A stretch of DNA of 64,000 nucleotides from Paralithodes platypus (Eukaryota > Arthropoda > Malacostraca > Decapoda > Lithodidae): NCBI GenBank assembly GCA_032716605.1, contig CM064502.1, forward strand, positions 38,006,895 to 38,070,894. Direction: 5' to 3'. Below are positions 33,330 to 44,922 of the stretch, piece after piece. The stretch's first letter is position 1, and each line of letters begins with the position of its first letter. The notes beneath the pieces were generated by a model. That model had not been told where the DNA came from. It ran no database searches and saw only the letters and a list, made by a program, of their open reading frames with translations. Position numbers and translations under genes: made by a program.

Positions 33330-33990
33330 ATGTAATTAAAACTCTGCTGATAGAGCCTATGCTATTTGTTCAAATTATTCAACACTGCATGATGAAATCT
33401 GCAAACTAAGGGATTATTTTTTGCAAAACAACTTTAAAGAAAGCCTCTTTGATTATATTCAAGACATTTTTGTATTCCAAAATGTCTCTCAATAATCTAA
33501 TCAAATGTGATGTTCCAAACTTAGTAAAAGTACATCAAAATGCCCTTCTATGGCAAGGTTAGTCATGATTTTCGTAAAGTAACGCAACATATTTTAAGAA
33601 ATAGTTTCCCATCAATACATTTCAGAATTGTGTTCTCAAATGATTTCAGAATTGGATCTTATTTTAACTTTAAGGACCATTTAGCAAATCCTATGTGCTC
33701 GAATATAATGTATACACTTACTTGTTCTAGTTGTCAGGCTAGCTATGTTAGCTGCACTAGGCGATCATTCAAAATTAGAGTATTCGAGCAAATCGGGAAA
33801 AGTTACAGATCTGGCCAGTTAATACAAAATATGTCATTCTCTGCGATCCGGAATCACTCGCATAAGGATAATTTTTTCACAGAGAATGATTTCCAGATCA
33901 TAGTCAAATTTAGGAGTCAAAGTGATACATTGATAGGTGAACAAATATTAATTCATAAATATTAATTCATAAACTCAATCCTGAAATAAA
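33330..33990 (+). pseudogene. Penelope-like RT end plus GIY-YIG endonuclease
   Basis: Upstream, RAYAICSNYSTLHDEICKLR resembles the last block of Penelope reverse transcriptases; it is separated by stops from the next part. 33540-33965 is open for 141 residues: MYTLTCSSCQASYVSCTRRS corresponds to the GIY and YIG strands with the CxxC typical of Penelope nucleases, although the expected G after YV is S. FSAIRNHSHK and a final LIGEQILIHKY, with the probable catalytic E, follow. The domain would nick DNA for retrotransposition. The Gly change and upstream breaks suggest loss of function. Confidence 0.72.
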
Positions 33991-35070
33991 TCTTGCTAAC
34001 AACAGTTGAACTAAGTATGTGTCATGGGTGGCTCATTTGAAGTTTATGGGTGGTATAAAGGTTTATTTGTTTCTCCTACTCTATTTCCTCTTGTCATTTC
34101 TGTTCACCTTTGGATCAGTGCCTTGGTGACCTTTGTACTGGCTGGTTGTTCTCGTGTTGGTTCCTTGTCATATTTGGTAAGCCTGCTGATTATTTATATA
34201 TAAGTGTGCTTTTTGTTGTGTATTTGTTTTCGATTAGGGACATATAATTAATGGGATGACTGAAGAAGTTTAGTAAAGGGCTAGTATATAGTCCATTCTT
34301 GATGATTTAAAGAGCTATTTTATAGTTCAACTAGTTTATTTAGTATATATATAGTACATCGATTATGTTATTACTTTTAAATGTTCAAAGGATTTTTGAT
34401 TGAAGTGTGGTAGTCTGGTTCTTGGGGTTTACTCCTATATTTTACTGAAGAGATACATTTTGTAGAATATAATAATTATACAAATGTTTTACCTTGATTT
34501 TTTATATTACTGGGGTGATACATTTTTTATAAACTCGTATGATATTTTTCATTTATAAACCGTTATATGATTTTTGTTTTCTTATAAACTGTTGTATACA
34601 ATTAGTGGTGATTATTTAGGATTTAGCATCTATGTTACATTTGGCTTTTGCATATATGGAGTTGAGGTTATGTGCTGTCAGTGTAGAGTGATTATCAGTT
34701 TTTATTTCTAGTTCACAGTATACAAGTTATCTAGCACAATTAGTGTTTGCTTGGTTAATACTTAGTTATATTTGTATTCATTTGAAACTTTCAATTGTGT
34801 GTACTTATTCAGTAATATAGATAATTTGAATCCGTTATTCATAATTATGTTTAGCTTGTGATTATTAGAAGTTTTGCACTAAGTTGTTGTTTCTACTATG
34901 CTTATGTAGCTGCTGCAGGTTCTCGTACAAGGATTGTGTAGTAGATAAGAATGATTTTGAAATACAATATAGATTTCTGAATAATTAACAATTAAATTTA
35001 ATGAATTACATTCGTGGTCCCAGTATTGTTGAATGTCTACAGGTATGTTTTCTTTTAATAGGGATCTTGG

Positions 35071-35112
35071 GTTTTCCTGATGATGGCTGAGAGACGTTAG
35101 CCGAAAATTTGA
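35071..35112 (+). ncRNA. Hammerhead-ribozyme-like motif
   Basis: CTGATGA (35077-35083), a 4-bp stem GGCT/AGCC (35085-35088 with 35099-35102) and GAAA (35103-35106) reproduce the conserved hammerhead core. TTTTC before the core can pair with GAAAA after ATTT, giving a short stem I and a minimal stem III as in Penelope-type hammerheads. The candidate cleavage triplet would be UUU, weaker than GUC. Its position in the Penelope-like tail supports the call. Activity is unproven. Confidence 0.6.
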
Positions 35113-35216
35113 AAAATAAATAAATAAATTTGTAAGAGGTTTCCAAGCGTCCTTTTCCTCCTTACCCTTCTACTATGGAAGCCGAGATGCCCTAGGTCAT
35201 CAGCTGATGTACTTTC

Positions 35217-35220
<4 letters not shown>

Positions 35221-35263
<43 letters not shown>

Positions 35264-35300
35264 CAGTATATATATACAGTATATATATACACATATATAT
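35221..35300. repeat. (AT)n-rich microsatellite
   Basis: About 18 uninterrupted TA repeats are followed by interrupted TATATACAGTATATATA units. Confidence 0.9.
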
Positions 35301-35569
35301 TTGTCAATCTGAAGCTGGAGGAAATGCGATTGCAAAAAGTGAAATATAAGAACAAAATTGATGTGTTTGTGTCCTTATAATAAAATGTACCACATAACCC
35401 AACCCAGTGTCTCTCCATTCACAATTATATTATATCCTGTAACTTCACTATCCACTACTTTCCATTTGTTTGTACTTCCTCTCATTCGTTGGCTTTCATA
35501 GACTAAAATTAATGTTTTCACTATAGTACAAATATCTAGAAAATAATATAACCGTACCTGCTTAACACC

Positions 35570-35697
35570 TAACTGGCGGTACCCGTCATATAACGGGCTA
35601 GAGAACAATGGATAATGTGGCGGTACCCATCATTCTGCATGACGGGCGGCATTTTGAGCACATTATCGGCTCTGAGAGAGAGTCCACGCGTTGGGAG
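35570..35697. repeat. Terminal fragment of a TTAA MITE, family 4
   Basis: Starts at TTAACACCTAACTGGCGGTA. 35630-35690 matches the reverse complement of 40030-40095 (GGGCGGCATTTTGAG, GAGAGAGAG and CGCGTTGGGAGG versus GCGTTGAGGG). It stops where LINE F coding starts, so only one end is preserved. Confidence 0.5.
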
Positions 35698-35703
35698 GAC
35701 GAT

Positions 35704-36395
35704 AGGCCTCCAAAGCCCAATTTCTCCATCTATCTACCCGTCAGGATCTCCCAGCGGACTATCCCTTATTCTTCAACAATACAAAAATCAACCCTTCATC
35801 TTCTCTCAATATTCTTGGTGTCTCTTTTTCTTCTGCTGTCATTTGGAAGGACCATATTACCAGTCTTGCTAAGGCAGCCTCCCAGAAGCTGGGTGTGCTC
35901 AACCGCCTTAGGGGGTTCTTTTCCCCTGCACAGCTTCTTGCTCTGTACAGGGGCATAGTGCGCCCTTGTATTGAGTATTGTTCACATGTGTGGGGAGGTT
36001 CCTCTCACACCGCTCTCCTAGACAAAGTTGAAAGGAAGGCCTTTCGTATCATTAACTCCCGTCCACTCACCAACTCTCTGCAATCTCTCTCTCTCCGCCG
36101 CAATGTTGCATCTCTCTCGCTATTCTATCGCTACTATAATAATCAGTGTTCCTCAGAGCTATCCCAGTGCATACCACCTCCTTTACGTAGGGCACGTGGT
36201 ACCCGTCTTGCAACTCAATCCCACCCCTACTCTGTGCAACTCTCCAACCCAAGAGTGAAACGTTACTCTCAAACTTTCTTCTACTCAACAGCTGAGCTCT
36301 GGAACTCTCTCCCAGAATCAGTCTTTCCCTCTTCCTATGACTTAAATTGCTTCAAACTCCGTGTGTCCAGGCATTTTGGCTCGAACGTCCCTTGA
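35704..36395 (+). pseudogene. LINE F ORF2 C-terminal portion
   Basis: An uninterrupted frame without an obvious ATG. It reads LSTRQDLPADYPLFFNN, SLNILGVSFSSAVIWKDHIT, GIVRPCIEYCSHVWGGSS, LDKVERKAFRIINSRPL, SLRRNVASLSLFYRYYNNQC and STAELWNSLPESVFPSSYDL, the tail region after the RT of jockey/I-like LINEs. The polymerase itself is missing (5' truncation). The 3' UTR runs to about 36480 and ends in an A-rich tail (36477-36496). Related 3' ends lie at 22040, 41023 (minus) and 62185. Confidence 0.85.
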
Positions 36396-36496
36396 TTTTG
36401 GCCCTGTCACTCTTTCAACTATGGGGGAGGCACTCGCTATAGGCAGTTATGCCTTTTGCCTCCCTCAATCACATAGAAAAAAAAAGAAAAAAAAAA

Positions 36497-36851
36497 GGCG
36501 GGCTCTTACCGTTCGGCCCGACCACAGAGCTGCGACTGAGTCCCTCACTGCAACATTCCACACCCACGGCCTCGTGTCTTTGGAGACTAAGAAAAAACTA
36601 GGGAAAATACCTTATTTTAGGGTTTTTCACCTCTCGTCGCGCGATCGCTACAGGATAACCCGTGGTCGTACAAGGATGATTCAGGTGTCATTGAAAGGCT
36701 CTATTATCGCCCTCTCACGGATACATAATTGTATTACTCTCTGGCTCTTCTTTATGCATTAAAAAGAGCATGGAATGAAGCTCGTTTAGGGTAAATATGC
36801 CCGCTTGGCAGGTAGTAGGTGTTGCAAACGGCCCCGCTCTTTGAGAGTTAA
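36497..36851 (-). mobile_element. TTAA MITE, family 4, one end missing
   Basis: On the minus strand it starts TTAACTCTCAAAGAGCGGGG at 36851, like the element at 39846 (TTAACTCCCAATGAGCGGGG). Its middle contains GTATCCGTGAGAGGGCGATA and AGCCTTTCAATGACACC, the core shared with family 1. The other end abuts the A tail of LINE F and lacks a TTAA, so it is truncated or joined there. Confidence 0.6.
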
Positions 36852-37361
36852 AAGAAGATCAAAAGCATAAATGGCTATGCACCCTTTTGAATCAGTATTG
36901 GATACACATGAGACCATACCATGTTTATTATAGACCAGATGCTTCATAACTTGGCTTTAAAGGCTTACATATTCTAATTAGTGTAACCTTACGCATGGTT
37001 ATGATTGTACATTTTCCTCCATCCTGACCTGTACTGCTTTCAATACCTTAGTTAAATACAACATATACTTAGTGTTTAGGGAGTTAAACTGTAAATTAAG
37101 ATATTCCCGTGGGTTATAATAGATCCATACATTTAACCAAAATTAATAACCTTTACCCACCCATGATTTATTTCAAATAATTTCAATAACTTATGAGATT
37201 CCTTTCTTCATATATAAACCTAGACATATGTATGTATTAGACTAAACTCACTACGAGAGAGAGAGAGATATATATTGTTACAATGAATAATTAGTATTAT
37301 GTTCTCTCCACCAACAAACTTTACTCCTAAACTCGATTAATGAAATTAACAAACACATGTG
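36852..37361. other. Unassigned AT-rich stretch
   Basis: No gene is recognised. A short (GA)n is present at 37254-37268. Confidence 0.45.
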
Positions 37362-37440
37362 GCAGTCCGGGGATTCGAACCTAGGATGCTCACACCGAAA
37401 ATCAACATACTTATGCATTGCACCACGAAGACAGGTATCA
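37362..37440 (-). repeat. tRNA-like SINE head
   Basis: Minus strand: A-box-like TTCGTGGTGCAATGCATAAG and B-box GGTTCGAATCCCCGG are about 45 bp apart, followed by TGTGTTTGTTAATTTCATTAA. This resembles the other pol III heads in the window but lacks convincing tRNA folding. Confidence 0.5.
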
Positions 37441-38850
37441 GAGACCTTGCGGTCCATTCCGAGGAGATACTTGAAATGGAAGGAGAGAGACTGTTAAGTG
37501 CACTACACTCATTACAGAGTGTGCAAATTACGTCTACTCTCTTCTTGAACTGCTGTACTAAAGAACTGTTTACAACTTCGGAGGGAAGTTTGTTCCAGGT
37601 AGAACATATCTTATATGTGAAAAAGCTTCCACAAATACTAGTGCTGAACCTTTTCAATTCTAATTTCCAGCCATCGTTAAGTGTTGTATTCATATTGAGG
37701 CTAAACATTTTGCTATAATTCAATGAGTCTGCGTGTCTCCAATGGGAAGAGATCAAGAGCTCTCATCCGGTCCTAATAGCTCATTCTTCGAAACGATGGA
37801 ATAAGCTTTGTAGCTCTTGCTTGTACTCTTTCCAGTCGCTCTATATCTTTCCTGAGTGCTGGAGACCAGAATTGAACAGCATACTCCAGGAGAGGCCGTA
37901 TCAGAGCGTTGTAAAGTGTGAGGACTGTTTCCTTATTTCTATACTTAAATTGCCTCTTAATATAGCCTAATCATTGTTTAGCTTTCTTTTCTACTTCAAT
38001 GTACTACTTGGAAAACTTTAGGTCACTACTAATCAGGACACCCAAATCCTTTTCCAATTAAGTCACTTCCAGAGGCATTCCCATTAGTGAATAGCTTGAC
38101 TTGGGATTTGCTTGGCCAATATGCATTACCTTGCACTTCTCAAAGTTTAGAGGCATCTGCCATGTCTCAGACCATTCACCCAATCTGTTGAGGTCCATCC
38201 TGAGCTGTTCAACCTATTTGGGGTCTTTCACATTCATTCCAAGTTTTGTCATCTGCAAATTTGGATATCACACTCAACAGACCAATATATATGTCATTGA
38301 CATATATGATAAACATAAGTGGGCCAAGGACAGATCCATGTGGAACTCCCGAAATGACTAGTCCACTCAGACGAAACACCATTGATTACCACTCGTTGTT
38401 GTCTGCCTGTTAGCCAACTTTCTATCCAATTTGTGACCTCTGTATTGATACCTATATAGTGCACTCACTTTTTACATTAGCCTCAAATGAGGCACTTTCT
38501 CAAAAGTGATTTGAAATTCTAAGTAATGGATGTCTATGGCTCTACTTTTGTCATAGTCACTCAGCATTTCATGGACAAATTCCAGCAAATTGGTATGACA
38601 TGATCGGTGTCGCCTGAATCCATGTTGGGAATTTGAAATTAAATTGTGGATGTCTAGGTAGTCAACTATCTTATCTACTAGTATCCCATCTAAGATTTTT
38701 ACTATGATTGGCTGATAATTCTTGGGATACTCGGGATCCCTTTTTTTAAAGATTGGGGTCACATTGGCCAGTTTCCAGTCTTCAGGGACCTCTCCATTTT
38801 CTAGTGATTTATTGAAGATGTCTGCCAAGAAAGGTGCAAAAGAGAGAGAG
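37441..38850 (-). pseudogene. LINE D (CR1/L2-like) reverse transcriptase, decayed
   Basis: The minus strand starts abruptly near 38850 with NKSLENGEVPEDWKLANVTP and runs through YPKNYQPIIV, SQHGFRRHRSCHTNLLEFVH and IHYLEFQITFEKVPH (catalytic D changed to E in YLDF). It continues with GVPHGSVLGPLMFIIYVNDI near 38360 and SKFADD (38248-38259, both aspartates kept), and ends with FTYKICSTWNKLPSEVVNSS at 37600. Stops and shifts occur between blocks. It lacks the endonuclease, so this is a 5'-truncated, inactive copy distinct from LINE A and LINE B. Confidence 0.8.
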
Positions 38851-39410
38851 AGAGAGATATAATTTGAGTGAGGAAGAAGCAACCATATGGAAGCATAGAA
38901 CAAGAAATTTAAACCGATTGAAATGACCACAAATAAAGTAAATACAAAATATAATTACATTTTGATATTATATTACCTTTGAGCTATACAGGTTTACATA
39001 CACTAAGCTATTTCGTACAGGGTGTTCCAAGTTCAGATTCCTCATGGTATGACAGATTGTGTCATTCTGAGTACCAAATCTACATACATGTAATATATTT
39101 AATCATTTATTTTATTATATTTTATGTTTTCTCACATTTACCATTTTAACCAGTTATCGCCAGGTTTAATGTATTCATACATTTTAACCAAAGTTTCCTC
39201 CAAGGGTGGATATGGAGAAAAGGTAGTTTTATATGACACGTAGTATACATACATCCTTTATAACATTCCTTTATAACATTGTCCTTTTAGTGAGGATGTA
39301 TTGTATATGCAGTTTTGTGTGTGCATATCTGTGGAAGTTGCATACATTTGTATTGACAACTTCTCAAACATTTCAGCTTAACTCCGTTCGTCAGACCAAA
39401 ACTATTACAA
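38851..39410. other. Unassigned AT-rich stretch
   Basis: No gene is recognised. A short (GA)n at the LINE D boundary (38841-38858) may mark its 5' truncation point. Confidence 0.45.
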
Positions 39411-40770
39411 TGATAGAAGCATGTATCTCCCTTCCTATATCTCTTGAAATTCTTAAAGTAGCTAAAGTGACTCCTATATATAAATCTGGTGATAAGAGGC
39501 TTTCAAAATCATCGACCTGTGTCCGTAGTTCCCGCTGTAAGTAAGATTTTTAGAAAAGATAATGTATAATAGGATTACAGCTTTTTTTTACGAATAACAA
39601 TGTTTTAGCAGACTCCCAATATGGATTTAGAAGGGAAAATCGACTGAATTGGCTCTTATCATTTAAAGGTGACTTACTGAAAGCATTTGATAGAAACCAT
39701 ACCATAGCCACATTTCTTGAATTTTCAAAGGCATTTTATACAGTTGACCATAATTTGTTTTTATATAAATTAGATAATTTGGGATAATGGATAAAATAAA
39801 GGAATGGTTGCAATTGAACCTCAGAGGCCGAAGACAGTATGTTAACTTTAACTCCCAATGAGCGGGGTGTGTGTGTCACCATAGCACCAGGCAGCTGTAT
39901 CTTCCATGCTCTTGTTCATTCATAAGCAAGAGCCAGAGCATAATACAATGATCTATCCGTGAAAGTGCAAACATTGAGCTTTCCAATAGTCCCCATGCCG
40001 GCCATGGAGCTGTAGAGCTATCATGCCCTCAACGCTCGGTCTCTCTCTCATTGCTCATAATGACCTCAAAATGGCACCCATCATATAACGGGCGCCGCCG
40101 CAGGGGTGGCCAATATTCACTCTCCCGTCATTTCTATAGAAAGAAGACTGTTCCACTATACCTTGAACAAATGAAGGATGGGAACTCGTTTTTTAGCAGG
40201 GTGGGGAGGGCGAAATGTCTATATGTGACCGTTGATGACAAACTTACTTGGACACCACATATCCAAAATGTGATAAAGAAATTAAATAAGCAATGTGGTG
40301 TCATAATTATATCTTACCAGAAACTCATTCAATAGTAAGGTTCTTTTACATTTCTACTATTATTTTGTGTATCATAATATTTTCTAATGTCATACGGTTT
40401 GGGGTACAGCTGCTAAATCAAAAGTTAATCCTCTTCTAGTTGTTCAGCAGCGAGTTTTACGAACAATTTCTTCTAAATCCAAATATTACGATACAAACGT
40501 GCTATTCATGGAACTGACATTTGACCATAACTTGATAATATATCTTCATACTGATGTGCTCTTTATGTATATAAGTGTTTGACCATATATATTAATAATA
40601 ACCTATTCCGATATCGAGTCAACAACAGATATAACTTCAGAAATAATATTTCCTTAGATATACCAGTAAAGACATATACCCAATTTCAAACATTTATACA
40701 ATATCAAAGCGTGAAGGTGAGCAACCAACTTCCTTAAGAAATAAGAGAGAAACAAAAAAACATAGGTTTG
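39410..40770 (+). pseudogene. LINE G (jockey-like) reverse transcriptase, decayed
   Basis: The plus strand gives LEILKVAKVTPIYKSGDKR, DSQYGFRREN, ATFLEFSKAFYTVDHNLFLYK (the KAFD-type block with D replaced by Y) and LRGRRQYVNF. A TTAA MITE then intervenes. Afterwards CLYVTVDDKLTWTPHIQNVI, NKQCGVI and VVQQRVLRTISSKSKYY continue the LINE tail. Numerous stops and shifts. The FADD block is not visible, possibly lost around the insertion. Confidence 0.72.
39846..40113 (+). mobile_element. TTAA MITE, family 4
   Basis: Begins TTAACTCCCAATGAGCGGGG within LINE G. The interior has CTATCCGTGAAAGTGCAAAC and GAGCTTTCCAATAG, the core shared with family 1, then CATCATATAACGGGCGCCGC near the right end. A right-hand TTAA is not obvious, so the right boundary is approximate. 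Confidence 0.6.
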
Positions 40771-40997
40771 TATGGTATTTGAAAGTGGCCGTCAGGCGAA
40801 GATATGTTGATACATTCCTGACGAAAATCGTCATTATCCGATGAATATAGTTATTTATTCATGTACGCCTATTTTAGGCTGGGGGATAATGTAACGGAGA
40901 TTTATATCAACAAAAAAATATATAATATTTGCATGGAATTTCGGGACCCCACTATTATATAAAGGGATATATGGGCAACTATTAATATGTAAATCAG

Positions 40998-41320
40998 TCT
41001 CTCTCTCTCTCTCTCTCTCTCTCTGCTGTTGAATAGAAGAAAGACCGAGTAACGTTTCACTCTTGGGTTGGAGAGTTACACAGAATAGGGGTGGGATTGT
41101 GTTTCAAGATGGTTACCACGTACCCTACGTGGCACACACTGGGAGATCTCTGAGGAGCACTGATTATTGTATTAGCGATAGAATAGCGAGAGAAATGCAA
41201 CATTGCGGCGAAGAGTTTGCAGAGAGTTGGTGAGTGGGCGGGAATTAATTATATGAAAAGCCTTCCTTTCTACTTTGTCTATGAGTGTGGTGTGAGAGGA
41301 TCCTTCCTGTGGTAAACTAT
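40998..41320 (-). pseudogene. LINE F fragment, minus copy
   Basis: After a (CT)n tract (40998-41022), the reverse complement matches 36005-36290: TCTTCTATTCAACAGC, CCAACCCAAGAGTGAAACG, CATCTTGAAACACAATCCCA and CGCAATGTTGCATTTCTC. Several indels. The 3' UTR is missing. Confidence 0.72.
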
Positions 41321-41564
41321 CAATTGAAGTTAAATATTACTAAGCTATAATGAATCAAATAAATAAATCTAAATGAAAACTACTCCATATCTAAATTGAA
41401 TTCAATCTGAAACAAGCTAATTTATATCCAAAGGTCTCCCATAATAAATGTATATATAGGGTAAGGTTATAAGGGTTAATATTAGCCAGGAATTAACTCG
41501 CCAATAGTTCCACGTGGCAATGAGGCAAGGTAGAACATTTTACCCAATATGGCGGCGGACAATG
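41321..41564. other. Unassigned flank of the BEL/Pao element
   Basis: Nothing recognised. It is the sequence immediately outside the left LTR. Confidence 0.4.
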
Positions 41565-42103
41565 GGGATCGAGACTTCGGTCCCGAGACACGAGTCAAGT
41601 TAAAGAAAGAATAAATTATTACATGGGAATGGACATGAATATTTTGCTTATCTGTCAGTCAGTCATGCCGTCGATGAGAGCGTCGTGATGGTGTAGCTGT
41701 GTGTATTGCTGTATGTGTATTGTGATTAGAGGCACAAAAGCACGATCAACTAAGGGCGGAAAATTAGATGTTAACTGGTTGGTGTTCGTGAAGGCTCTGG
41801 TGTTCCTCGAAGGCACACCTTGCTGTCTTGGCAAAACGCCAGGAGCCGAAATTATCGTACCGCATCTAGGTTGCTCTATACGATAGATTATATTAATATA
41901 TACGATAAATTCATATACTGTATACTACATAAGACCATGGCAATATTGCTTAATAGCATATTAGGCCTTTTATAACTTAACTTATTTACAATCTTATAAT
42001 ATACGATCTACTCGTCCTACGTCGTGCTGTTGGAGCGATCGTGACGTCACAGAGACATACGAGATCACAAAAGAGTCCTATTCTATCGTATTTATACGAT
42101 ACA
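41565..42103 (-). repeat. BEL/Pao 3' LTR
   Basis: On the minus strand it starts TGTATCGTATAAATACGA directly after the polypurine tract and ends at GTCTCGATCCC. It aligns base for base with 44923-45461 apart from a few substitutions and two compensating 6-bp indels. Confidence 0.88.
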
Positions 42104-42142
42104 CTCCCCCCCACAAAAAAAGACCTGAACCCCACCTTAAAC

Positions 42143-42700
42143 TTAAAGTTGCCCAGAGGCTATCTTCTGACGCCACAAGTCGACGGCGCCAGCAGCAGCG
42201 CATCTGGGACGCATCCCGGTCCGAGAATGATCACCATAAGTAAGAAGCGAGTCGTTCCTTTGAGAATCCTCGGACCCAGCAATAACAGGTGGAGCATCAG
42301 ATTGCAATGCGTAATAGAGCTCCAAAGCGTACAAACGTGCGATAGGACGAACAGTAGTTCCAGTGGCTGTCTTCAATAGCACCACCCGCTCTACAGAGTC
42401 TACCCCCTTGTATACCTCCAATACGCGGCCTAATTTCCAGTATAAACGAGGACTATCTTCTTTAATTAAAACAACTTCACCAACTGTAGGTGCCGTTGGT
42501 CGACCAGAGGGAGTAACACTCCTTTCCCTCAATGCTAGCAGATATTCACTAATCCATCGTTTCCTAAAAACCTCGATTATCCTTGATATATACTGGTATC
42601 TCTTAGACACCGCTACCTCAGAGTACAACGAGGGATCCTCTAACTCTACTATGGATTGGAAATCTGATGGAAACACAGTCAATGGTTTCCCATATAGCAA
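42143..42700 (-). pseudogene. BEL/Pao pol C-terminal domain
   Basis: A 185-residue frame with LLYGKPLTVFPSD, SKRYQYISRIIEVFRKRW, EYLLALRER, PTVGEVVLIKEDSPRLYWKL and GRVLEVYKGVDSVERVVLLKT. This is the domain that follows the integrase in BEL/Pao polyproteins (I recall it as DUF5641). It is separated from the integrase frame by two stop codons at about 42715-42745 but is otherwise in register. Its role is probably in integrase function. Confidence 0.85.
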
Positions 42701-42745
42701 GTGAGCTGGCGTTAATGGTTATGGTTCTGGCAGGTCGGTGTACAC

Positions 42746-44572
42746 CTATGTAAGCGGGCGATCATTCACGACTGTCTCTATCTCTGTGAGGACTGTCGTC
42801 ATTTCACTCTTCTTTAATAGAGCACGTCCTACAACCGCTCTGAGTCCCGACTTTACTATGCCGACACACTGTTCCCACATGCCACCAAACCAAGGTGCCT
42901 TAACTGGAATGAACCTCCATTCGCACTTCTTCTCCCCTAAACAAGTGATGATAGTAGGATCACTACTCGTATCCTTTAGATATTTTGATGCTTGGACATA
43001 AGTGGGAGCATTGTCGCTAAGAATAAGTTGAGGGAATGAACGACGGGCACAAAACCGTCTGAACGCCAGAATAAATTCTTCGCTAGACATATTATCACAT
43101 AGTTCTAGGTGTACCGCTCGAGATGTTGTACAGGTAAACAATAATATATAAACCTTCTCATGCTCTCTCGTCTTCAATGCCCCTGTGTAATCTAATCCTA
43201 CTGCTTGGAAAGGTTCTACGTGCTTTACACGGCATTCAGGTAGAGGTGGAGCTGGTCCAGTTGCATATGGTTTACCATTTAGTCTCTGCCATATTACACA
43301 CTTTCTTACTACGCGTCGAGCTACTTGTCGAACTCTGGGTATCCACCATGTGAGACGTAAATTTGATATAATATGACATACCCCGTAGTGTTTTACTTCC
43401 CTATGTGCACGTATGATCAATTGATCAGTAACGTGATGTCTTGTTGGCATAAGTATAGGGCGGTTTGTGCCGTCTGGTACACCCGACCACTTCAGGCGAC
43501 CCTCACATCTGATGAGGCCATTGTCGAGGTGCAACCTTAGTTGACGCACTATATTAGGCATTAATGTCTCATTCGAGCTTTTCAAGGATTCTAATTCATT
43601 GGAAAAGGTTTCTAGTTGAATCCATTTGATCAAAGTTACTTCAGCTGCTTTAAATTCACGAGCATCAATGTTGTGACCCCTGTTGCAGAGTTGGCCCGTT
43701 ACTTTCAGCTTGAGATTGGATACATATCGCAATACCGAAGCTACAACTCTGACTAGTTTATTATAGTCACCGAATCTTGCCCACTCTATGATAGGACCCG
43801 GTGGCTCTTTTGGTTGGGCTGCAACTGCCACTGTTTCCAGTGGCATAAGTCCCTCACCAACAGCATGCCATATCGTCCATTCACTTTCATGGAGCAGCCA
43901 CTTTGGACCATGCCACCACAATTTGGACTTCACTAGCTGGCTAGCCGTTATACCCCTAGTTATGAGATCACTAGGGTTTTCTTTTGTATTTACATAATGA
44001 TAAGCAACGTCTGGCAATAGGGCCCTAATCTCATCTACCCTATTCCGCACATAAACTGGCAGAGACTTCTTGCTATGTATCCAGTTGAGTGCGACCTGAC
44101 TATCGCACCATATGTGAACGATTTCAATATTTAATTCGCTCTCGTATGCTGCGCGTACATGTTGCACCAGACGTGCTAATAGCAGCATGGCAGTCAATTC
44201 CATTTTAGGGATAGTTACCTTTTTAACCGGGGCTACCTTGGCCCGGGCTGTAACTAAATGTGCCCCAAATGAAGTAACGACATATATGGCTACCCCGTAT
44301 GCCGTGGCGCTAGCATCGCAAAACGTGTGTAACGTAACGTCACCGAACGCCGCCACTTTACGAGGTATAGGTTTAGTACATAGGATGGCATATTCATTCA
44401 ACAACAATGTCCCTTGGTCATTCAGGTCCTCGGGCAAACTGTCATCCCATCCTATTTCACGTCTCCAAACTTCCTGCATTAGAATCCTAGCTCTTATGGT
44501 AACGGGTAATGCTAGACCCAAAGGATAAAAAAATTGCGCAACTTTGCTCAACAGAAAGACCTTGTTTGACAA
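42746..44572 (-). pseudogene. BEL/Pao RNase H and integrase
   Basis: A 608-residue frame. The start covers LSKVAQFFYPLGLALPVTIR, the RT/RNase H connector. RNase H has FCDASATAYGVA (D), IPKMELTAM (E), IWCDSQVALNWI (D) and NPSDLITRG (D), so all four acidic residues are present. The integrase zinc domain has H...H and a first C, but the expected second cysteine reads W (CVIW). The catalytic core keeps GLDYTG (D), LSDNAPTY (D) and WFGGMWEQCVGIVKSGLR (E). The frame stops after VVNDRPLT. It would process and insert viral-like cDNA; the zinc-domain change and the stops argue against activity. Confidence 0.9.
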
Positions 44573-44920
44573 GTTAGTATGTCATGTTTAGGTTGCCAGA
44601 TCATCCCCAAATTTCTGGACTTTCCCTGGTTAAGAGATGCCGTACTGTCCACCTGTATCAAACTCTGAAGATCTTCACTATTAGTAACCCACTCGCGGAG
44701 AAATAGATGTGCATCCGCAAACAATCTGCATGCTTGCCAGTATGCATATAACAAATCATCCTGACTATCGCTAGAACCCTGCAAATTGTCAATATATAAT
44801 CCGCGAGATAGTTTACTTGTGTCCTCATGAGTGTCAGCTAGATGTTTTCTGATTGTGGCATTTAACAAAAACTGTGAGCACGTGGCCCCAAAGAGTACAA
44901 CCCGAAAACGGTATATTATG
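44548..44920 (-). pseudogene. BEL/Pao reverse transcriptase, C-terminal remnant
   Basis: From the LTR edge the frame reads YRFRVVLFGATCSQFLLNAT, SRGLYIDNLQGSSDSQDDLL (YIDN at the polymerase active-site box) and ACRLFADAHLFLREWVTNS, then shifts frame near 44572. The preceding fingers and palm blocks are missing. The open frame extends through the LTR to 44955, but that part is LTR sequence, not protein. Confidence 0.85.
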
Positions 44921-44922
44921 AT

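Larger units (their letters stand above)
33290..35130 (+). mobile_element. Penelope-like element, 5'-truncated
   Basis: Contains the end of a Penelope-type reverse transcriptase (about 33330-33540), a GIY-YIG nuclease domain (33540-33990), 1.1 kb of AT-rich 3' sequence and a hammerhead-like motif at 35071-35112. Penelope-like elements are known to combine RT with a C-terminal GIY-YIG nuclease and to carry hammerhead motifs in their terminal repeats. The 5' part and the upstream pseudo-LTR are absent, so boundaries are approximate. Confidence 0.72.

Noticed and set aside
42041..44528. Plus-strand frames across the BEL/Pao element
   Set aside because: Opposite-strand shadows of the RNase H/integrase region.
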